From: Parvularcula sp. IMCC14364 | GTDB taxonomy: Bacteria; Pseudomonadota; Alphaproteobacteria; Caulobacterales; Parvularculaceae | Length of the DNA: 64,000 bases | NCBI RefSeq assembly: GCF_030758415.1 | Contig: NZ_CP132334.1 | Location: 248,001 to 312,000, forward strand | Direction: 5' to 3' | Part shown: positions 27,007-36,161 of the stretch, piece by piece | How positions within the stretch are numbered: position 1 is the stretch's first letter | Layout: every line of letters starts with the position of its first letter | Made by a program: the position numbers and the translations under genes | The notes under the pieces: model-generated | The model's input: only the letters and a program-made list of their open reading frames with translations | Told to the model about the DNA's origin: nothing | Database searches by the model: none

Positions 27007-27519
27007 ATGTTTGAAAAGTCCGCCCCTCAGTCAAGTCAGACAAAAATACTGGTCCATTTTGTGACAACCGGCGACAAGGCGATTGAGGGAGAGATGCATC
27101 TGCCCACTGGTCAGACATTTGCGATGTTCATGAATGGCGGGGAACCTTTCGTGGAAGTGGAAACCAGCGCGGGCGAGACGCGGCTTGTGGCCCGCAACAG
27201 TATTATTGAGGCGCGGGAGATCATGCCGGTGCCCGCCGCTGAGACAAATCCATATGCCATTTTGAGAATTCAGAAAGGCGCGTCACTGGGGGAGGTCAAG
27301 GAGGCGTGGAAGCGCCGCATGAAAGCCTGTCATCCCGACCGGATTGCTGCGCTCGATCTTGACAGCGAGATTGTCTACGCCGCGCGCCGGGCAACGCAGA
27401 AAATCAACACGGCTTATGATGAGATCATTTCGGCCATGCGTGCTGAAAATCGCGCAGCGTCCATGCGCGCCCGGGCACAGTCTGCGTCTGACAGTACCGG
27501 TTTCTCGGCCTATTTTTGA
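27007..27519 (+). CDS. J-domain protein with an unrecognised N-terminal domain
   Basis: 170 residues. The C-terminal half is a J domain: NPYAILRIQKGASLGEVKEAW, then RRMKACHPDRI with the essential HPD, and a last helix (AARRATQKINTAYDEI). J domains stimulate DnaK ATPase, so this is a co-chaperone. The N-terminal 75 residues (beta-rich, HFVTTGDKAIEGEMHLPTG, RLVARNSIIEAREI) match no family known to me and may select the client. No membrane segment is seen. It ends one base before the convergent tldD stop. Confidence 0.85.
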   Translation: MFEKSAPQSSQTKILVHFVTTGDKAIEGEMHLPTGQTFAMFMNGGEPFVEVETSAGETRLVARNSIIEAREIMPVPAAETNPYAILRIQKGASLGEVKEAWKRRMKACHPDRIAALDLDSEIVYAARRATQKINTAYDEIISAMRAENRAASMRARAQSASDSTGFSAYF

Positions 27520-28938
27520 TCAGGCTGCGGCACCGCCGACTGTCAGCTTGTCAATCTTGAGGGAGGGCTGACCGACGCCGACCGGTACGCCCTGGCCTGC
27601 CTTGCCGCAAACCCCGACACCGGGATCAAGCTCCAGATCATTGCCGATCATGGAAACCTCTTTCATCACCGTCGGGCCATTGCCGATCAGGGCAACATTT
27701 TTCAGCGGTGCCCCGATGACACCGTTCTGAACACGATAAGCCTCGGTACAATTGAAGACGAATTTGCCGGAAGTGATATCGACCTGACCACCTGAAAAAT
27801 TGACGGCAAAAATCCCGTCCTTCACGGAGCGGATGATTTCTTCCTGACTGTGCTGGCCATTCAGCATGAACGTATTGGTCATGCGCGGCATCGGCGCATA
27901 GGCATAGCTCTCGCGTCGGCCATTGCCGGTGGCGGCCATGCCCATCAGCCGGGCATTCATGCGGTCCTGCATATAGCCTTTCAGGATGCCATCCTCGATC
28001 AGGACTGTGCGGCTTGTCGGGGTGCCTTCATCATCAACCGTCAGGGAGCCGCGGCGTTTCTCCATGGTGCCATCGTCGATCACGGTAACGCCTTTTGCGG
28101 CCACCTGTTCGCCCATCAGGCCGGCAAAGGCGGAAGTGCCCTTGCGGTTGAAATCGCCCTCGAGCCCATGGCCAACAGCTTCGTGCAACAAAACGCCGGT
28201 CCAGCCGGGGCCAAGCACTACTTCCATTTCCCCAGCCGGGGCTGCCTCTGCTTCGAGATTGGTCAGTGCCTGCCGCAGGGCTTCATCCACCTGACCCTGC
28301 CACTGTGCCGGGTCAATGAAACGGGCGTAGCCTTCGCGGCCCCCAACCCCGTGACTGCCGGTTTCCTGCCGGTCACCGTCACCTGCCGTGACAGAAACAT
28401 TCAGCCGCACAAGGGGGCGAATATCGCGCACGAGCTGGCCACCGGGACGCATGATCTCCACCGAAACCCACTCACCGGACAGGGAGCAGGAGACCTGCCG
28501 CACCCGGTCATCACTGTCCCGGGCATAGGCGTTGATTTCTTCCAGAAGCCGGGTTTTGACCTCAAAGGGGACTTCATCCAGCGGATTGGCTTCATCATAG
28601 AGCTTCGTATTTGTGCCAACCGGCCCATCTGCCAGGCTCACATTCTTGCCGGTTTTGACAGCTTGCACCGAGGATGCCGCCCGTTTCAGCGCGGCTTCGG
28701 AAAAATCCGATGAATGGGCGTAGCCGGTGGTTTCATTGTCCACGGCGCGCAGGCCAAAGCCCTGGCTCACATCGTAGCTCGCATTTTTCAGACGGTTGTC
28801 GTCGAAAATGAAGGCTTCTGACTGGCTGTATTCCAGATAAAGCTCGCCATCCTCAAAGTCGTTCAGGGCATCATCAACAATGCCTTGGGTGCGGGAGCGG
28901 TCGAGGTCGGTGCGGGAGAAGAAAAAAGAATCTGACAT
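27520..28938 (-). CDS. tldD: TldD metalloprotease
   Basis: 472 residues, normal length. TldD works with PmbA (TldE) to degrade unfolded peptides and mature peptide antibiotics such as microcin B17. The zinc site is visible near residue 251 (LLHEAVGHGLEGD, HExxxH), and the C-terminal signature GQPSLKIDKLTVGG is present. PmbA is not in this window. The gene is last in a minus-strand group with a Rieske oxygenase, an amino acid permease and ogt; gaps between them are short (12-26 bp). Confidence 0.95.
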   Translation of the reverse strand: MSDSFFFSRTDLDRSRTQGIVDDALNDFEDGELYLEYSQSEAFIFDDNRLKNASYDVSQGFGLRAVDNETTGYAHSSDFSEAALKRAASSVQAVKTGKNVSLADGPVGTNTKLYDEANPLDEVPFEVKTRLLEEINAYARDSDDRVRQVSCSLSGEWVSVEIMRPGGQLVRDIRPLVRLNVSVTAGDGDRQETGSHGVGGREGYARFIDPAQWQGQVDEALRQALTNLEAEAAPAGEMEVVLGPGWTGVLLHEAVGHGLEGDFNRKGTSAFAGLMGEQVAAKGVTVIDDGTMEKRRGSLTVDDEGTPTSRTVLIEDGILKGYMQDRMNARLMGMAATGNGRRESYAYAPMPRMTNTFMLNGQHSQEEIIRSVKDGIFAVNFSGGQVDITSGKFVFNCTEAYRVQNGVIGAPLKNVALIGNGPTVMKEVSMIGNDLELDPGVGVCGKAGQGVPVGVGQPSLKIDKLTVGGAAA

Positions 28939-28964
28939 ACCGTATATGTGGATGATGCCGGGGC

Positions 28965-29480
28965 TCAGATCAACTCCAGTTGACGGTCACGATCGTCAAT
29001 GGTGAGTCCTTCCAGTCGCAGAAGCGTGGCCTTGGTATCAAGACCCCCACCAAAACCGGTCAGTTTTCCACTGGCGCCGATCACCCGGTGACAGGGTACA
29101 ATGACCGGCAACGGGTTGGCGCCATTGGCCGCGCCGACAGCCCGGCTTGCATTCGGGTTGCCGACCTTGCGGGCCAGATCGCCATAGGACCAGGTCCTGC
29201 CATAGGGAATGGCGGTGAGCGCCTGCCAGACTTTTTTCTGGAAATCGGTGCCCTGTGACCTCAACGGGATATCAAACTGTGTGGCCTCCCCTTCAAAATA
29301 GGCCGTAAACTGAGGGATGATTTCGCTGAAAGGGCCTGCATCTTCGCGCCAGTCGCTCTGCGGCTGCCGGTCACGGTGTCCGGTCGTGAAAGATGTGCAG
29401 GTCAGGGCGCCATCGCGGCCTGCCAGTAGGAAGTTGCCAACGGGGCTCGGGATGTAAGTGAAAAAGATCGTATCCATCAT
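28965..29480 (-). CDS. ogt: Methylated-DNA-[protein]-cysteine S-methyltransferase
   Basis: 171 residues. Removes alkyl groups from O6-alkylguanine in DNA by suicidal transfer to its active-site cysteine, seen in VIVPCHRVIG (about residue 128). The helix-turn-helix recognition part (YGDLARKVGNPNASRAVG) and the N-terminal ribonuclease-H-like domain are both present. No AdaA-type regulatory domain precedes it. It sits between an amino acid permease and tldD in the same direction. Confidence 0.95.
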   Translation of the reverse strand: MMDTIFFTYIPSPVGNFLLAGRDGALTCTSFTTGHRDRQPQSDWREDAGPFSEIIPQFTAYFEGEATQFDIPLRSQGTDFQKKVWQALTAIPYGRTWSYGDLARKVGNPNASRAVGAANGANPLPVIVPCHRVIGASGKLTGFGGGLDTKATLLRLEGLTIDDRDRQLELI

Positions 29481-29492
29481 GATTATCTGACC

Positions 29493-30710
29493 TCAAAAAG
29501 ACCCCACGGCAACAAATAGGCAATAGACGATGGCGATGCCGCCCAGCAGCCGGGTCAGGCGCCGGTGCCGCACATCGCGTAATTGTGCCGCAAACCGGAT
29601 CAATGCTGCCGCAGAAATTGCGTAAACGGCCATAAAGAGCAGTACGGAAAAATCGACAATGGCCAGAAACTGCCCGTTAAGGGTCGGGGAGAGGGTGGCA
29701 AACACAACCAGAGTCATAAGGATAGCGATCAGCAGGATATTCCGTACAGGCCGTTCGATATGATTCTCCTCTTTGAGGCCTGCGGGCAGAAATCCCATCA
29801 CCGCCGCGGCACGGCTGCTCTGGGCTGAAACAAGAAACCAGCCACCGGCACATCCTATGGTGCGCGTAATTGCCGCAATGGCAATCAATGCCCCGAACCC
29901 GGCGCCTGCAACTTTTGTTGCGGCATCTGCGAAAGGTGCAGAGGATGCAGCCATTTCTGCTGCTGGCAAGATACCAAACAGCGCCGCGCAGGCTGCGGCA
30001 TAAAGCAGAGCGGCCATACTGACACCGCCGACAGCTGCGATGGCAAGATTACGCCGGGGGTCTTTAACGACAGCCGCGACAGCATTGGCGCTTTCCAGCC
30101 CCAGAAAAGCCCAGAAAATTGTCAGAATGGTTGGCGGGATGGATGCTGTCAGCGGTGCATCGCTGACATTCCAGGAAGATGCGAAAAGGTCAGCATCAAA
30201 ATGAATCATACCCAGAGCCGTCACTGCCAAAATCGGCAATATACCGATGATAAGTGTTGCCCCGGCGATCCTGCCCATCTGTTTGGCGCCGGCCAGATTA
30301 GCCAGCGCCAATCCCCAGATCAGACCAATAAGGATCAGGCTTTCCATAAAGCGGCTGATGCCGCCCGGAAACAGGCTGGCAAGATAGCCAACGGCCGCAA
30401 GAATAACGGCGACGTTGCCCACCCAGCAGGAAATCCAGTATGCTGCCCATGACAGAAAACCTGCGCCACGGTTGAAGGCGCTGACCGGATAATCGGTCAG
30501 ACCTTCTTTCTGCGGACGGATGGTCCCGAGAAGTGCATAGACACAAGCGAGGATTGCCGCGCCGATGGCAGCAACAAGCCAGCCGATCATGCTGGAAGAG
30601 CCGGTTTGTGCAAGGCCAGCAGGGAGCAGAAAAACGCCGGAGCCAATCATGTTTCCCGCGACCACGAATGTCGCGAGCATCGGTCCCAGTTTCTTCTCGT
30701 TCTGGCTCAT
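29493..30710 (-). CDS. APC-family amino acid permease or antiporter
   Basis: 405 residues with about 12 hydrophobic helices. The first helix carries the unwound substrate-binding motif of APC transporters (GNMIGSGVFLLPAGLA), and the overall look is that of AdiC/CadB/PotE-type basic amino acid or polyamine antiporters. Substrate cannot be assigned. A GGAGA ribosome site precedes the ATG. It follows a Rieske oxygenase gene by 13 bp, which suggests import or export of an oxygenase-related amine or amino acid, but this is inference from position. Confidence 0.85.
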   Translation of the reverse strand: MSQNEKKLGPMLATFVVAGNMIGSGVFLLPAGLAQTGSSSMIGWLVAAIGAAILACVYALLGTIRPQKEGLTDYPVSAFNRGAGFLSWAAYWISCWVGNVAVILAAVGYLASLFPGGISRFMESLILIGLIWGLALANLAGAKQMGRIAGATLIIGILPILAVTALGMIHFDADLFASSWNVSDAPLTASIPPTILTIFWAFLGLESANAVAAVVKDPRRNLAIAAVGGVSMAALLYAAACAALFGILPAAEMAASSAPFADAATKVAGAGFGALIAIAAITRTIGCAGGWFLVSAQSSRAAAVMGFLPAGLKEENHIERPVRNILLIAILMTLVVFATLSPTLNGQFLAIVDFSVLLFMAVYAISAAALIRFAAQLRDVRHRRLTRLLGGIAIVYCLFVAVGSF

Positions 30711-30723
30711 GCGTTCTCCGTGG

Positions 30724-31764
30724 TCATCCGTCGAGCTCTAGCCGGCTGCGTATCTGATCCTGAAACCAACGAACTGCACCTTCATGACGGGGGGAGAGCG
30801 GGCCGGGTTCATAGACACCGGAGGTCAGGTTTTTCTGGACGCGCTCACAGATCCACACATCTTCTGCCGTGACCGCGTCGGAAAGTTTCAGCATCGCTTC
30901 CAACTCATCACGGCGTGCCGGATCGAAGAAATAGAGATAATCCAGCCGCGTCCGGTCCGGGCCGACGGGCGAAATGCGCTCCATCATCACCCCATGCTGA
31001 TAGACATTGATGCCCAGTAACGGAAAAACCCAGCCCCAGAAGCCCGTATAGACGGCGTCTTCCCCCTTTGACGGGGCTGTGTGCACGGCGACCTGATCAT
31101 GCATTTCGACCTGATAATCCTCAGAGACAATCTCTGCATCAAGGGTCGGATGCAGGGTCGGCACATGATAGCCTTCGAGATAATTCTCCACATAGGCTTT
31201 CCAGTCACAAGCAATCTCGTGGCTGCGGCGCAGGGCGAAGGGCTGTATTGCCGTTTCTGGCCATGCCTCCTCGATCGGGGCCATCAGTGCAGCCAGCGGT
31301 GCTGCGTCCTCATCCATCACCACAAACAGGAAACGACGCCATTGCTCAAGCCTGACCGGTTTCAGCCCGAAGTCTCGCGGATCAAAGCCTGCGGCGTTCC
31401 CGAAATCACGGGCGGCGCGCAGACGGCCATCCAGCATGAAACGCCAGCCGTGATATTTACACGTCAGCTCGTGGCCGCAGTTCCCGGTAAACTCTGTTGC
31501 CAGGGGGCCAGCCCGGTGCGGACAGATATTATAGAAAGCCCGGATTTCTTCATCTGCTCCGCGCACCAGCATGATTGATGTGCCTGCAAAATCATCCGTA
31601 ATAAAGTCACCAGCAGATGCCAGCATGTTCTCATGGCCCACGAGGCGCCATGTTCTGGCGAAAATAGCCTGTTTCTCCCGTGCGAAGACATCGCGATCGC
31701 CATAAAGGGCAGGGGACAGCGCGCGTATAAGTTCCGGCGTTTCCCGCTGGTCAAAGTCAGCCAT
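30724..31764 (-). CDS. Rieske-type aromatic-ring/quaternary-amine oxygenase, alpha subunit
   Basis: 346 residues. N-terminal Rieske [2Fe-2S] domain with CPHRAGPLA and CKYHGW (CxH, CxxH), then a catalytic domain with the mononuclear iron site (VENYLEGYHVPTLHP, two His). The layout is that of choline/glycine-betaine/carnitine-type monooxygenases and related ring-hydroxylating enzymes. The reductase partner is not nearby. The tandem with an amino acid permease favours an amine or betaine substrate over an aromatic one, but this is speculative. Confidence 0.87.
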   Translation of the reverse strand: MADFDQRETPELIRALSPALYGDRDVFAREKQAIFARTWRLVGHENMLASAGDFITDDFAGTSIMLVRGADEEIRAFYNICPHRAGPLATEFTGNCGHELTCKYHGWRFMLDGRLRAARDFGNAAGFDPRDFGLKPVRLEQWRRFLFVVMDEDAAPLAALMAPIEEAWPETAIQPFALRRSHEIACDWKAYVENYLEGYHVPTLHPTLDAEIVSEDYQVEMHDQVAVHTAPSKGEDAVYTGFWGWVFPLLGINVYQHGVMMERISPVGPDRTRLDYLYFFDPARRDELEAMLKLSDAVTAEDVWICERVQKNLTSGVYEPGPLSPRHEGAVRWFQDQIRSRLELDG

Positions 31765-32002
31765 GAGTGATTACCCCAACAGTTTGATCGTGTGATCCTA
31801 ACACAGAAGCGATTGTGATTGGTATCGGGCTATCTGCAATTATCCAAAGCGGCGGCAACAGGCACATCAGCTGAAAGAATCGCTGTGTTTCTGCAAAAAT
31901 CGGTCTATATCGCCTTGAAGATTGACAGCGTGAGGCTCATAAGCGTCGCAAAATTTGCGCCCGTGCCGCAGCTATCTGACCAATAGAAAGACCTTTTGGC
32001 TT
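31765..32002. promoter_or_regulatory. Divergent intergenic region before the cytochrome oxidase operon
   Basis: 238 bp between the Rieske oxygenase start (minus strand) and coxB (plus strand), so it must carry both promoters. No confident promoter boxes or operator palindromes are seen; no additional gene is visible. Confidence 0.4.
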
Positions 32003-33208
32003 ATGTCCGTAAGACCATTTTTGAAATCAATGCCTGCTGCTGCCGCAGCTTTCGTAACCACACTCCTGATGCTTCCGGCGCTGGCCAGCCAGCCCGAAGA
32101 CAAGGGATATTCCTTTCAGGATGCAGCGACACCGCTGGCTGAAGAAGTGCATTTTTTCCATAACTGGGTGCTGATGCCGGTTATAACCTTCATTTCCGTA
32201 TTTGTGCTGGCGCTGCTTGTCTGGGTTATTGTGCGCTATAACAGCAAGGCCAACCCGGTACCGGCGAAGTTCTCGCACAATACCTTTATCGAGGTTGTGT
32301 GGACGGTTATTCCGATGTTTATCCTCGCCTATATCGCACTGTTCTCGTTTGAACTTCTTTACAAGGAAGACGTTATTCCGGACGGCAAGGTGTTCACCTA
32401 TGAAGGCGATGGCCAGACGGTTGAATATGCTATCGACAATGACTTTCCCAAGTCACGCAAGGTCGCCAACCGCGATCATGTGGATGTCTTCAAGGTGAAC
32501 CTGACCAACGGGGCGATGGCGAAATTGTCATATCGCGATGATTACACCTTGCGTGATCTGCGTGATCCCATTGTAACGCTGGTCATGAATGAGGCTTTGC
32601 GCCCGAATGAAGGCATCAGAATTGTGGCTGGACGCAGCCGCACAGGTCCAAGGCCGTTCTGGGGTGAAGACCGCAGCGTTATCGTGCCGGCACCAACCAT
32701 TACCATCAAGGCTTCAGGCCGTCAGTGGGGCTGGGATTATGCCTATCCTGACTTTGGTGATTTCGAGTTTGCGTCCAACCTGATGCCGGAAGATCAGGTC
32801 TCTGATCCGAGATTGTGGCTGCTGGAAACCGACACGAATGTTGTGGTGCCTGAAGGCGAGACAATCCGTATTATTACAACGGCTATTGATGTGATCCACT
32901 CGTGGACCATCCCGGCCTTCTCGATCAAGGTTGATGCTGTGCCAGGTCGTCTGAACGAGACATGGTTTCAGGCCCCGGCCTACAGGCCCAATGGCGTGAA
33001 CAAGTATTACGGCCAGTGTTCGGAAATCTGCGGTATTGATCATGCCTATATGCCCATCACTGTCGAAGTGATGCCGCGTGAGCAGTTCAACACCTGGGTT
33101 GATGAACAACGCGACTTCAATGGCATGGAGCCGATGTTCGCAACCAAAGATGAAACACCGAAATTTGCTGCGGCTGTCGCTGACACAGCTGACCAGCTGC
33201 AAGACTAA
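32003..33208 (+). CDS. coxB: Cytochrome c oxidase subunit II, with an unusual insertion
   Basis: Subunit II of the aa3-type oxidase accepts electrons from cytochrome c through its CuA centre in the periplasm. A signal peptide (LLMLPALASQ) and two membrane helices are followed by the cupredoxin domain with the aromatic patch (GRQWGWDYAYPDFG) and CuA ligands in YYGQCSEICGIDHAYMPI. The protein has about 401 residues; typical relatives have about 270-300. The excess lies at about residues 125-230, between the second helix and the cupredoxin (KVFTYEGDGQ through FWGEDRSV). The ATG at 32003 is preferred to an upstream in-frame start at 31955. Confidence 0.93.
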   Translation: MSVRPFLKSMPAAAAAFVTTLLMLPALASQPEDKGYSFQDAATPLAEEVHFFHNWVLMPVITFISVFVLALLVWVIVRYNSKANPVPAKFSHNTFIEVVWTVIPMFILAYIALFSFELLYKEDVIPDGKVFTYEGDGQTVEYAIDNDFPKSRKVANRDHVDVFKVNLTNGAMAKLSYRDDYTLRDLRDPIVTLVMNEALRPNEGIRIVAGRSRTGPRPFWGEDRSVIVPAPTITIKASGRQWGWDYAYPDFGDFEFASNLMPEDQVSDPRLWLLETDTNVVVPEGETIRIITTAIDVIHSWTIPAFSIKVDAVPGRLNETWFQAPAYRPNGVNKYYGQCSEICGIDHAYMPITVEVMPREQFNTWVDEQRDFNGMEPMFATKDETPKFAAAVADTADQLQD

Positions 33209-33224
33209 CTGAGGGAAACTGACA

Positions 33225-34868
33225 ATGGCTGACGCAAAAACTGCAGATCACCATGACGACCACGTGCCATCCTTTTTCGTGCGCTGGTTCTGGTCCACAA
33301 ACCACAAGGATATCGGGACACTATACCTGATCTTCGCTATCCTCGCTGGCCTGATCGGCGGGGCGATGTCTGGTCTGATGCGCATAGAGCTGGCTGAACC
33401 TGGTGTGACGTTCCTCACCAGTTTTACCGACCAGACCTTGCCACCAGAAGCGCAGCTGGCAGCGGCAAAGAACTTCTATAACGTGCTGATTACCTATCAC
33501 GGCCTGATCATGATCTTCTTCATGGTGATGCCCGCCCTTATTGGGGGCTTTGGCAACTGGTTTGTACCGATCATGATCGGCGCGCCGGACATGGCCTTCC
33601 CGCGCATGAACAATATTTCGTTTTGGCTCTATGCGGCTTCTGCGGCCCTGTTGACGCTATCCATGTTTGTGCCCGGTTATGCGGGGCAACTCGGCTTTGG
33701 CGGTGGCTGGGTTCTCTATCCGCCGCTCTCGACGCAGGGCACAGGCCCGGCGATGGACCTGTTGATTGTGTCCTTGCACCTTGCCGGTGCTTCCTCGATC
33801 CTCGGCGCGATCAACTTCATTACGACGATCTTCAACATGCGTGCCCCTGGCATCACCTTGCACAAGATGGAACTTTTCCCCTGGGCTGTGCTGGTCACGG
33901 CGTTCCTGCTCGTGCTGTCTCTGCCAGTGCTGGCTGGGGCGATTACCATGCTGTTGACGGACCGTCTGTTTGATACAACCTTCTTTGATCCTGCTGGCGG
34001 TGGTGATCCTATTCTGTATCAGCACCTGTTCTGGTTCTTCGGACACCCGGAAGTCTACATTCTTATTCTGCCAGCCTTCGGGATTATCTCTCACATCGTT
34101 GCGACATTCTCCAAAAAGCCGGTTTTTGGCTATCTGGCGATGGCATATGCAATGGTGGCGATTGGTTTTGTCGGCTTCATCGTCTGGGCACACCATATGT
34201 ACACGGTCGGCCTTTCGGTGGACATGAAAGCCTATTTTGTGGCGGCCACGATGGTGATCGCGGTGCCAACCGGCGTCAAAATCTTCTCCTGGATTGCGAC
34301 AATGTGGGGCGGCTCAATTGACTTCAAGGTGCCAATGCTCTGGGCCATTGGCTTCATCTTCCTCTTCACGGTTGGCGGTGTTACAGGTGTGGTGCTTGCC
34401 AATGCCGGTATCGACCACGCGCTGCATGACACTTATTATGTGGTGGCGCACTTCCATTACGTGCTGTCACTCGGTGCTGTGTTCGGTATTTTTGCGGGCT
34501 GGTATTACTGGTTCGAAAAAATGTTCGGCGTGAAATATAATGGCTTCCTGGGCGGCTTGCATTTCTGGACGATGTTTATCGGGGTGAACCTGATCTTCTT
34601 CCCGCAACATTTCCTTGGCCTGCAGGGGATGCCGCGTCGCTACATTGATTACCCTGCAGCCTTTGAGTACTGGAACTACATCTCTACTGTTGGCTATCTG
34701 ATTACAATCGTTGGTGTGCTGATCTGGCTCGTTGGTGTGGCTGAAGCCTTTATCGTCCGCCGCAAGGGTGAGGCCAATCCATGGGGTGAAGGCGCAACCA
34801 GCCTCGAGTGGACATTGTCCTCTCCACCACCATTCCACCAGTTCAATGAACTGCCCAAAATGAAATAG
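33225..34868 (+). CDS. coxA: Cytochrome c oxidase subunit I
   Basis: Subunit I of the aa3 oxidase, which reduces O2 to water and pumps protons. 547 residues, 12 helices. The heme a and heme a3-CuB ligands are in place: [24 protein letters not shown] (CuB His and cross-linked Tyr), WAHHMYTVG, and [17 protein letters not shown]. It begins 16 bp after coxB and ends at an intrinsic terminator, so the coxB-coxA transcript can end here before the assembly-factor genes. Confidence 0.97.
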   Translation: MADAKTADHHDDHVPSFFVRWFWSTNHKDIGTLYLIFAILAGLIGGAMSGLMRIELAEPGVTFLTSFTDQTLPPEAQLAAAKNFYNVLITYHGLIMIFFMVMPALIGGFGNWFVPIMIGAPDMAFPRMNNISFWLYAASAALLTLSMFVPGYAGQLGFGGGWVLYPPLSTQGTGPAMDLLIVSLHLAGASSILGAINFITTIFNMRAPGITLHKMELFPWAVLVTAFLLVLSLPVLAGAITMLLTDRLFDTTFFDPAGGGDPILYQHLFWFFGHPEVYILILPAFGIISHIVATFSKKPVFGYLAMAYAMVAIGFVGFIVWAHHMYTVGLSVDMKAYFVAATMVIAVPTGVKIFSWIATMWGGSIDFKVPMLWAIGFIFLFTVGGVTGVVLANAGIDHALHDTYYVVAHFHYVLSLGAVFGIFAGWYYWFEKMFGVKYNGFLGGLHFWTMFIGVNLIFFPQHFLGLQGMPRRYIDYPAAFEYWNYISTVGYLITIVGVLIWLVGVAEAFIVRRKGEANPWGEGATSLEWTLSSPPPFHQFNELPKMK

Positions 34869-34887
34869 GCATTTTGATCCTATGAAT

Positions 34888-34916
34888 AAAAAGCCGGGCT
34901 TCGCGTCCGGCTTTTT
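34888..34916 (+). terminator. Intrinsic terminator after coxA
   Basis: A 10-bp perfect stem (AAAAAGCCGG with CCGGCTTTTT), a 9-nt loop and a T-rich right arm. It separates coxBA from the downstream genes. Confidence 0.9.
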
Positions 34917-34937
34917 ATGTTTGCGCCAGGAGGGAAG

Positions 34938-35555
34938 ATGAAGAAACCCGGTTCGATTAGGTCTCTGGAAAAGCTCGGGCGTGTCAGGCTCTCGCCATCC
35001 TTCTTCATGCGCGATATGCTATATTCTGAAATTTCCAATTATTGCGGTATACAGAATATCCCGGATGACCCGGACCTTGCCATCGCCGCAGGCAACAAAT
35101 TATGTGAGGAGCTGCTGGAGCCCTTACAGGCACAATTTGGCAGAATCAGTATTCGCTCTGCCTATCGAAGTCCGGCGGTCAATCAGTATGGTAACGAGAA
35201 TGACCTTGGCTGTGCCAGCAATGAAAGTAATTATGGTCGCCATATCTGGGATCGTCGTGACCCGGACGGTTATATGGGGGCTATGGCCACAATAGTTGTC
35301 AACGGGTTCATTCCGTATTTTGAGGAAACAGGAGACTGGCAGGCAATGGCCTGGTGGATACATGACCATCTGCCTTACAGCTCAATGATGTTTTACCCCA
35401 AATTTGCAGTCTTCAATATTGGCTGGCACGAAAACCCGGTACGCAAGATTAACAGTTTTATAGCGCCTAAAGGATGCCTGACCCAGCCGGGCATGGCGAA
35501 CCATGAGGGAACCCATGCTGATCTTTATCGGGAAATGGTGAAAGCCTGCATATGA
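34938..35555 (+). CDS. Peptidase M15-like (D-Ala-D-Ala carboxypeptidase fold) protein
   Basis: 205 residues from an ATG with an AGGAGGG ribosome site. The start at 34938 is chosen over 34917, which lies within the terminator. The pattern LSPSFFMRDMLYSE, then ISIRSAYRSPAVN and GRHIWD, followed by a late WHEN motif, matches peptidase M15/Hedgehog-type zinc hydrolases seen in phages and bacteria. The zinc ligands would be His and Asp of HIWD and the later His, but this is by pattern. It has no signal peptide, which is odd for a wall-cutting enzyme, and it lies alone inside the cytochrome oxidase locus. Confidence 0.6.
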   Translation: MKKPGSIRSLEKLGRVRLSPSFFMRDMLYSEISNYCGIQNIPDDPDLAIAAGNKLCEELLEPLQAQFGRISIRSAYRSPAVNQYGNENDLGCASNESNYGRHIWDRRDPDGYMGAMATIVVNGFIPYFEETGDWQAMAWWIHDHLPYSSMMFYPKFAVFNIGWHENPVRKINSFIAPKGCLTQPGMANHEGTHADLYREMVKACI

Positions 35556-35617
35556 AAAAGCGGCACTCATAATCGTCCCTGTCATCAATATACGGTTCAT
35601 CAGTATATCTTCTTTCA

Positions 35618-35656
35618 AAACCGGCGACTGCCGGTTTCAAGAGCATTTGGCTCTTG
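35618..35656. other. Pair of adjacent short hairpins
   Basis: Two perfect hairpins follow one another: AAACCGGC/GCCGGTTT at 35618-35637 and CAAGAGC/GCTCTTG at 35638-35656. No T run follows, so neither is a standard terminator. They lie between the M15-like gene and the VOC gene, and may be an RNA structure in the leader of the latter. Confidence 0.4.
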
Positions 35657-35740
35657 CGGGAGAAAAGTCTGAGGGCGCAGTTGGTTCACTTAACTTTCGT
35701 TTAACTTTCCCTCAGCCGCAATTGGCGCCAGAGTGTAGTC

Positions 35741-36136
35741 ATGCATCAGGACCATAGAACCTTCCTGGATACCGCCGCCGTCTTCATCGTGACAGACATG
35801 AAGCGTTCCGTGCACTGGTACCGCGACAAGCTCGGCTTTGATGTGCCGGAGCCGGACTGGTCGGCTAAGCCAGGCTTCTGCATTGCGCAGGCAGAAGGGG
35901 CGGCCATCATGCTGCGGTTGGGCGAGAAACCGGGCAGTTTCAACCGCGACCTCGTGCCGGGGCTTGATCTTTGGGATGCGTATATCTGGGTGCGTGATAT
36001 TGATGTTATCCACCGGGATTTGCAAAAACGCGGCACTGCCATCCATGATGGCCCAACGCTTAAACCCCATGGCTGCACCGAACTGCGGGTCCTTGATCCG
36101 GACGGGTACATGCTCGGGTTTGGCTATTGTCCCTGA
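35741..36136 (+). CDS. VOC-family protein
   Basis: 131 residues, one vicinal-oxygen-chelate module with two beta-alpha-beta-beta units: [24 protein letters not shown] followed by [11 protein letters not shown], then [21 protein letters not shown] and [15 protein letters not shown]. The layout is like glyoxalase I and fosfomycin- or bleomycin-binding proteins; the ligand is unknown. It is cytoplasmic (no signal). It precedes ctaB by 25 bp and may share its transcript, but has no evident link to oxidase assembly. Confidence 0.85.
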   Translation: MHQDHRTFLDTAAVFIVTDMKRSVHWYRDKLGFDVPEPDWSAKPGFCIAQAEGAAIMLRLGEKPGSFNRDLVPGLDLWDAYIWVRDIDVIHRDLQKRGTAIHDGPTLKPHGCTELRVLDPDGYMLGFGYCP

Positions 36137-36161
36137 CCGGAAAAAACGCCATAAGCGCGCG

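Noticed and set aside
27850-28713. A 287-codon frame antisense to tldD
   Set aside because: TldD motifs are complete on the other strand; the opposite frame has no recognisable domain.
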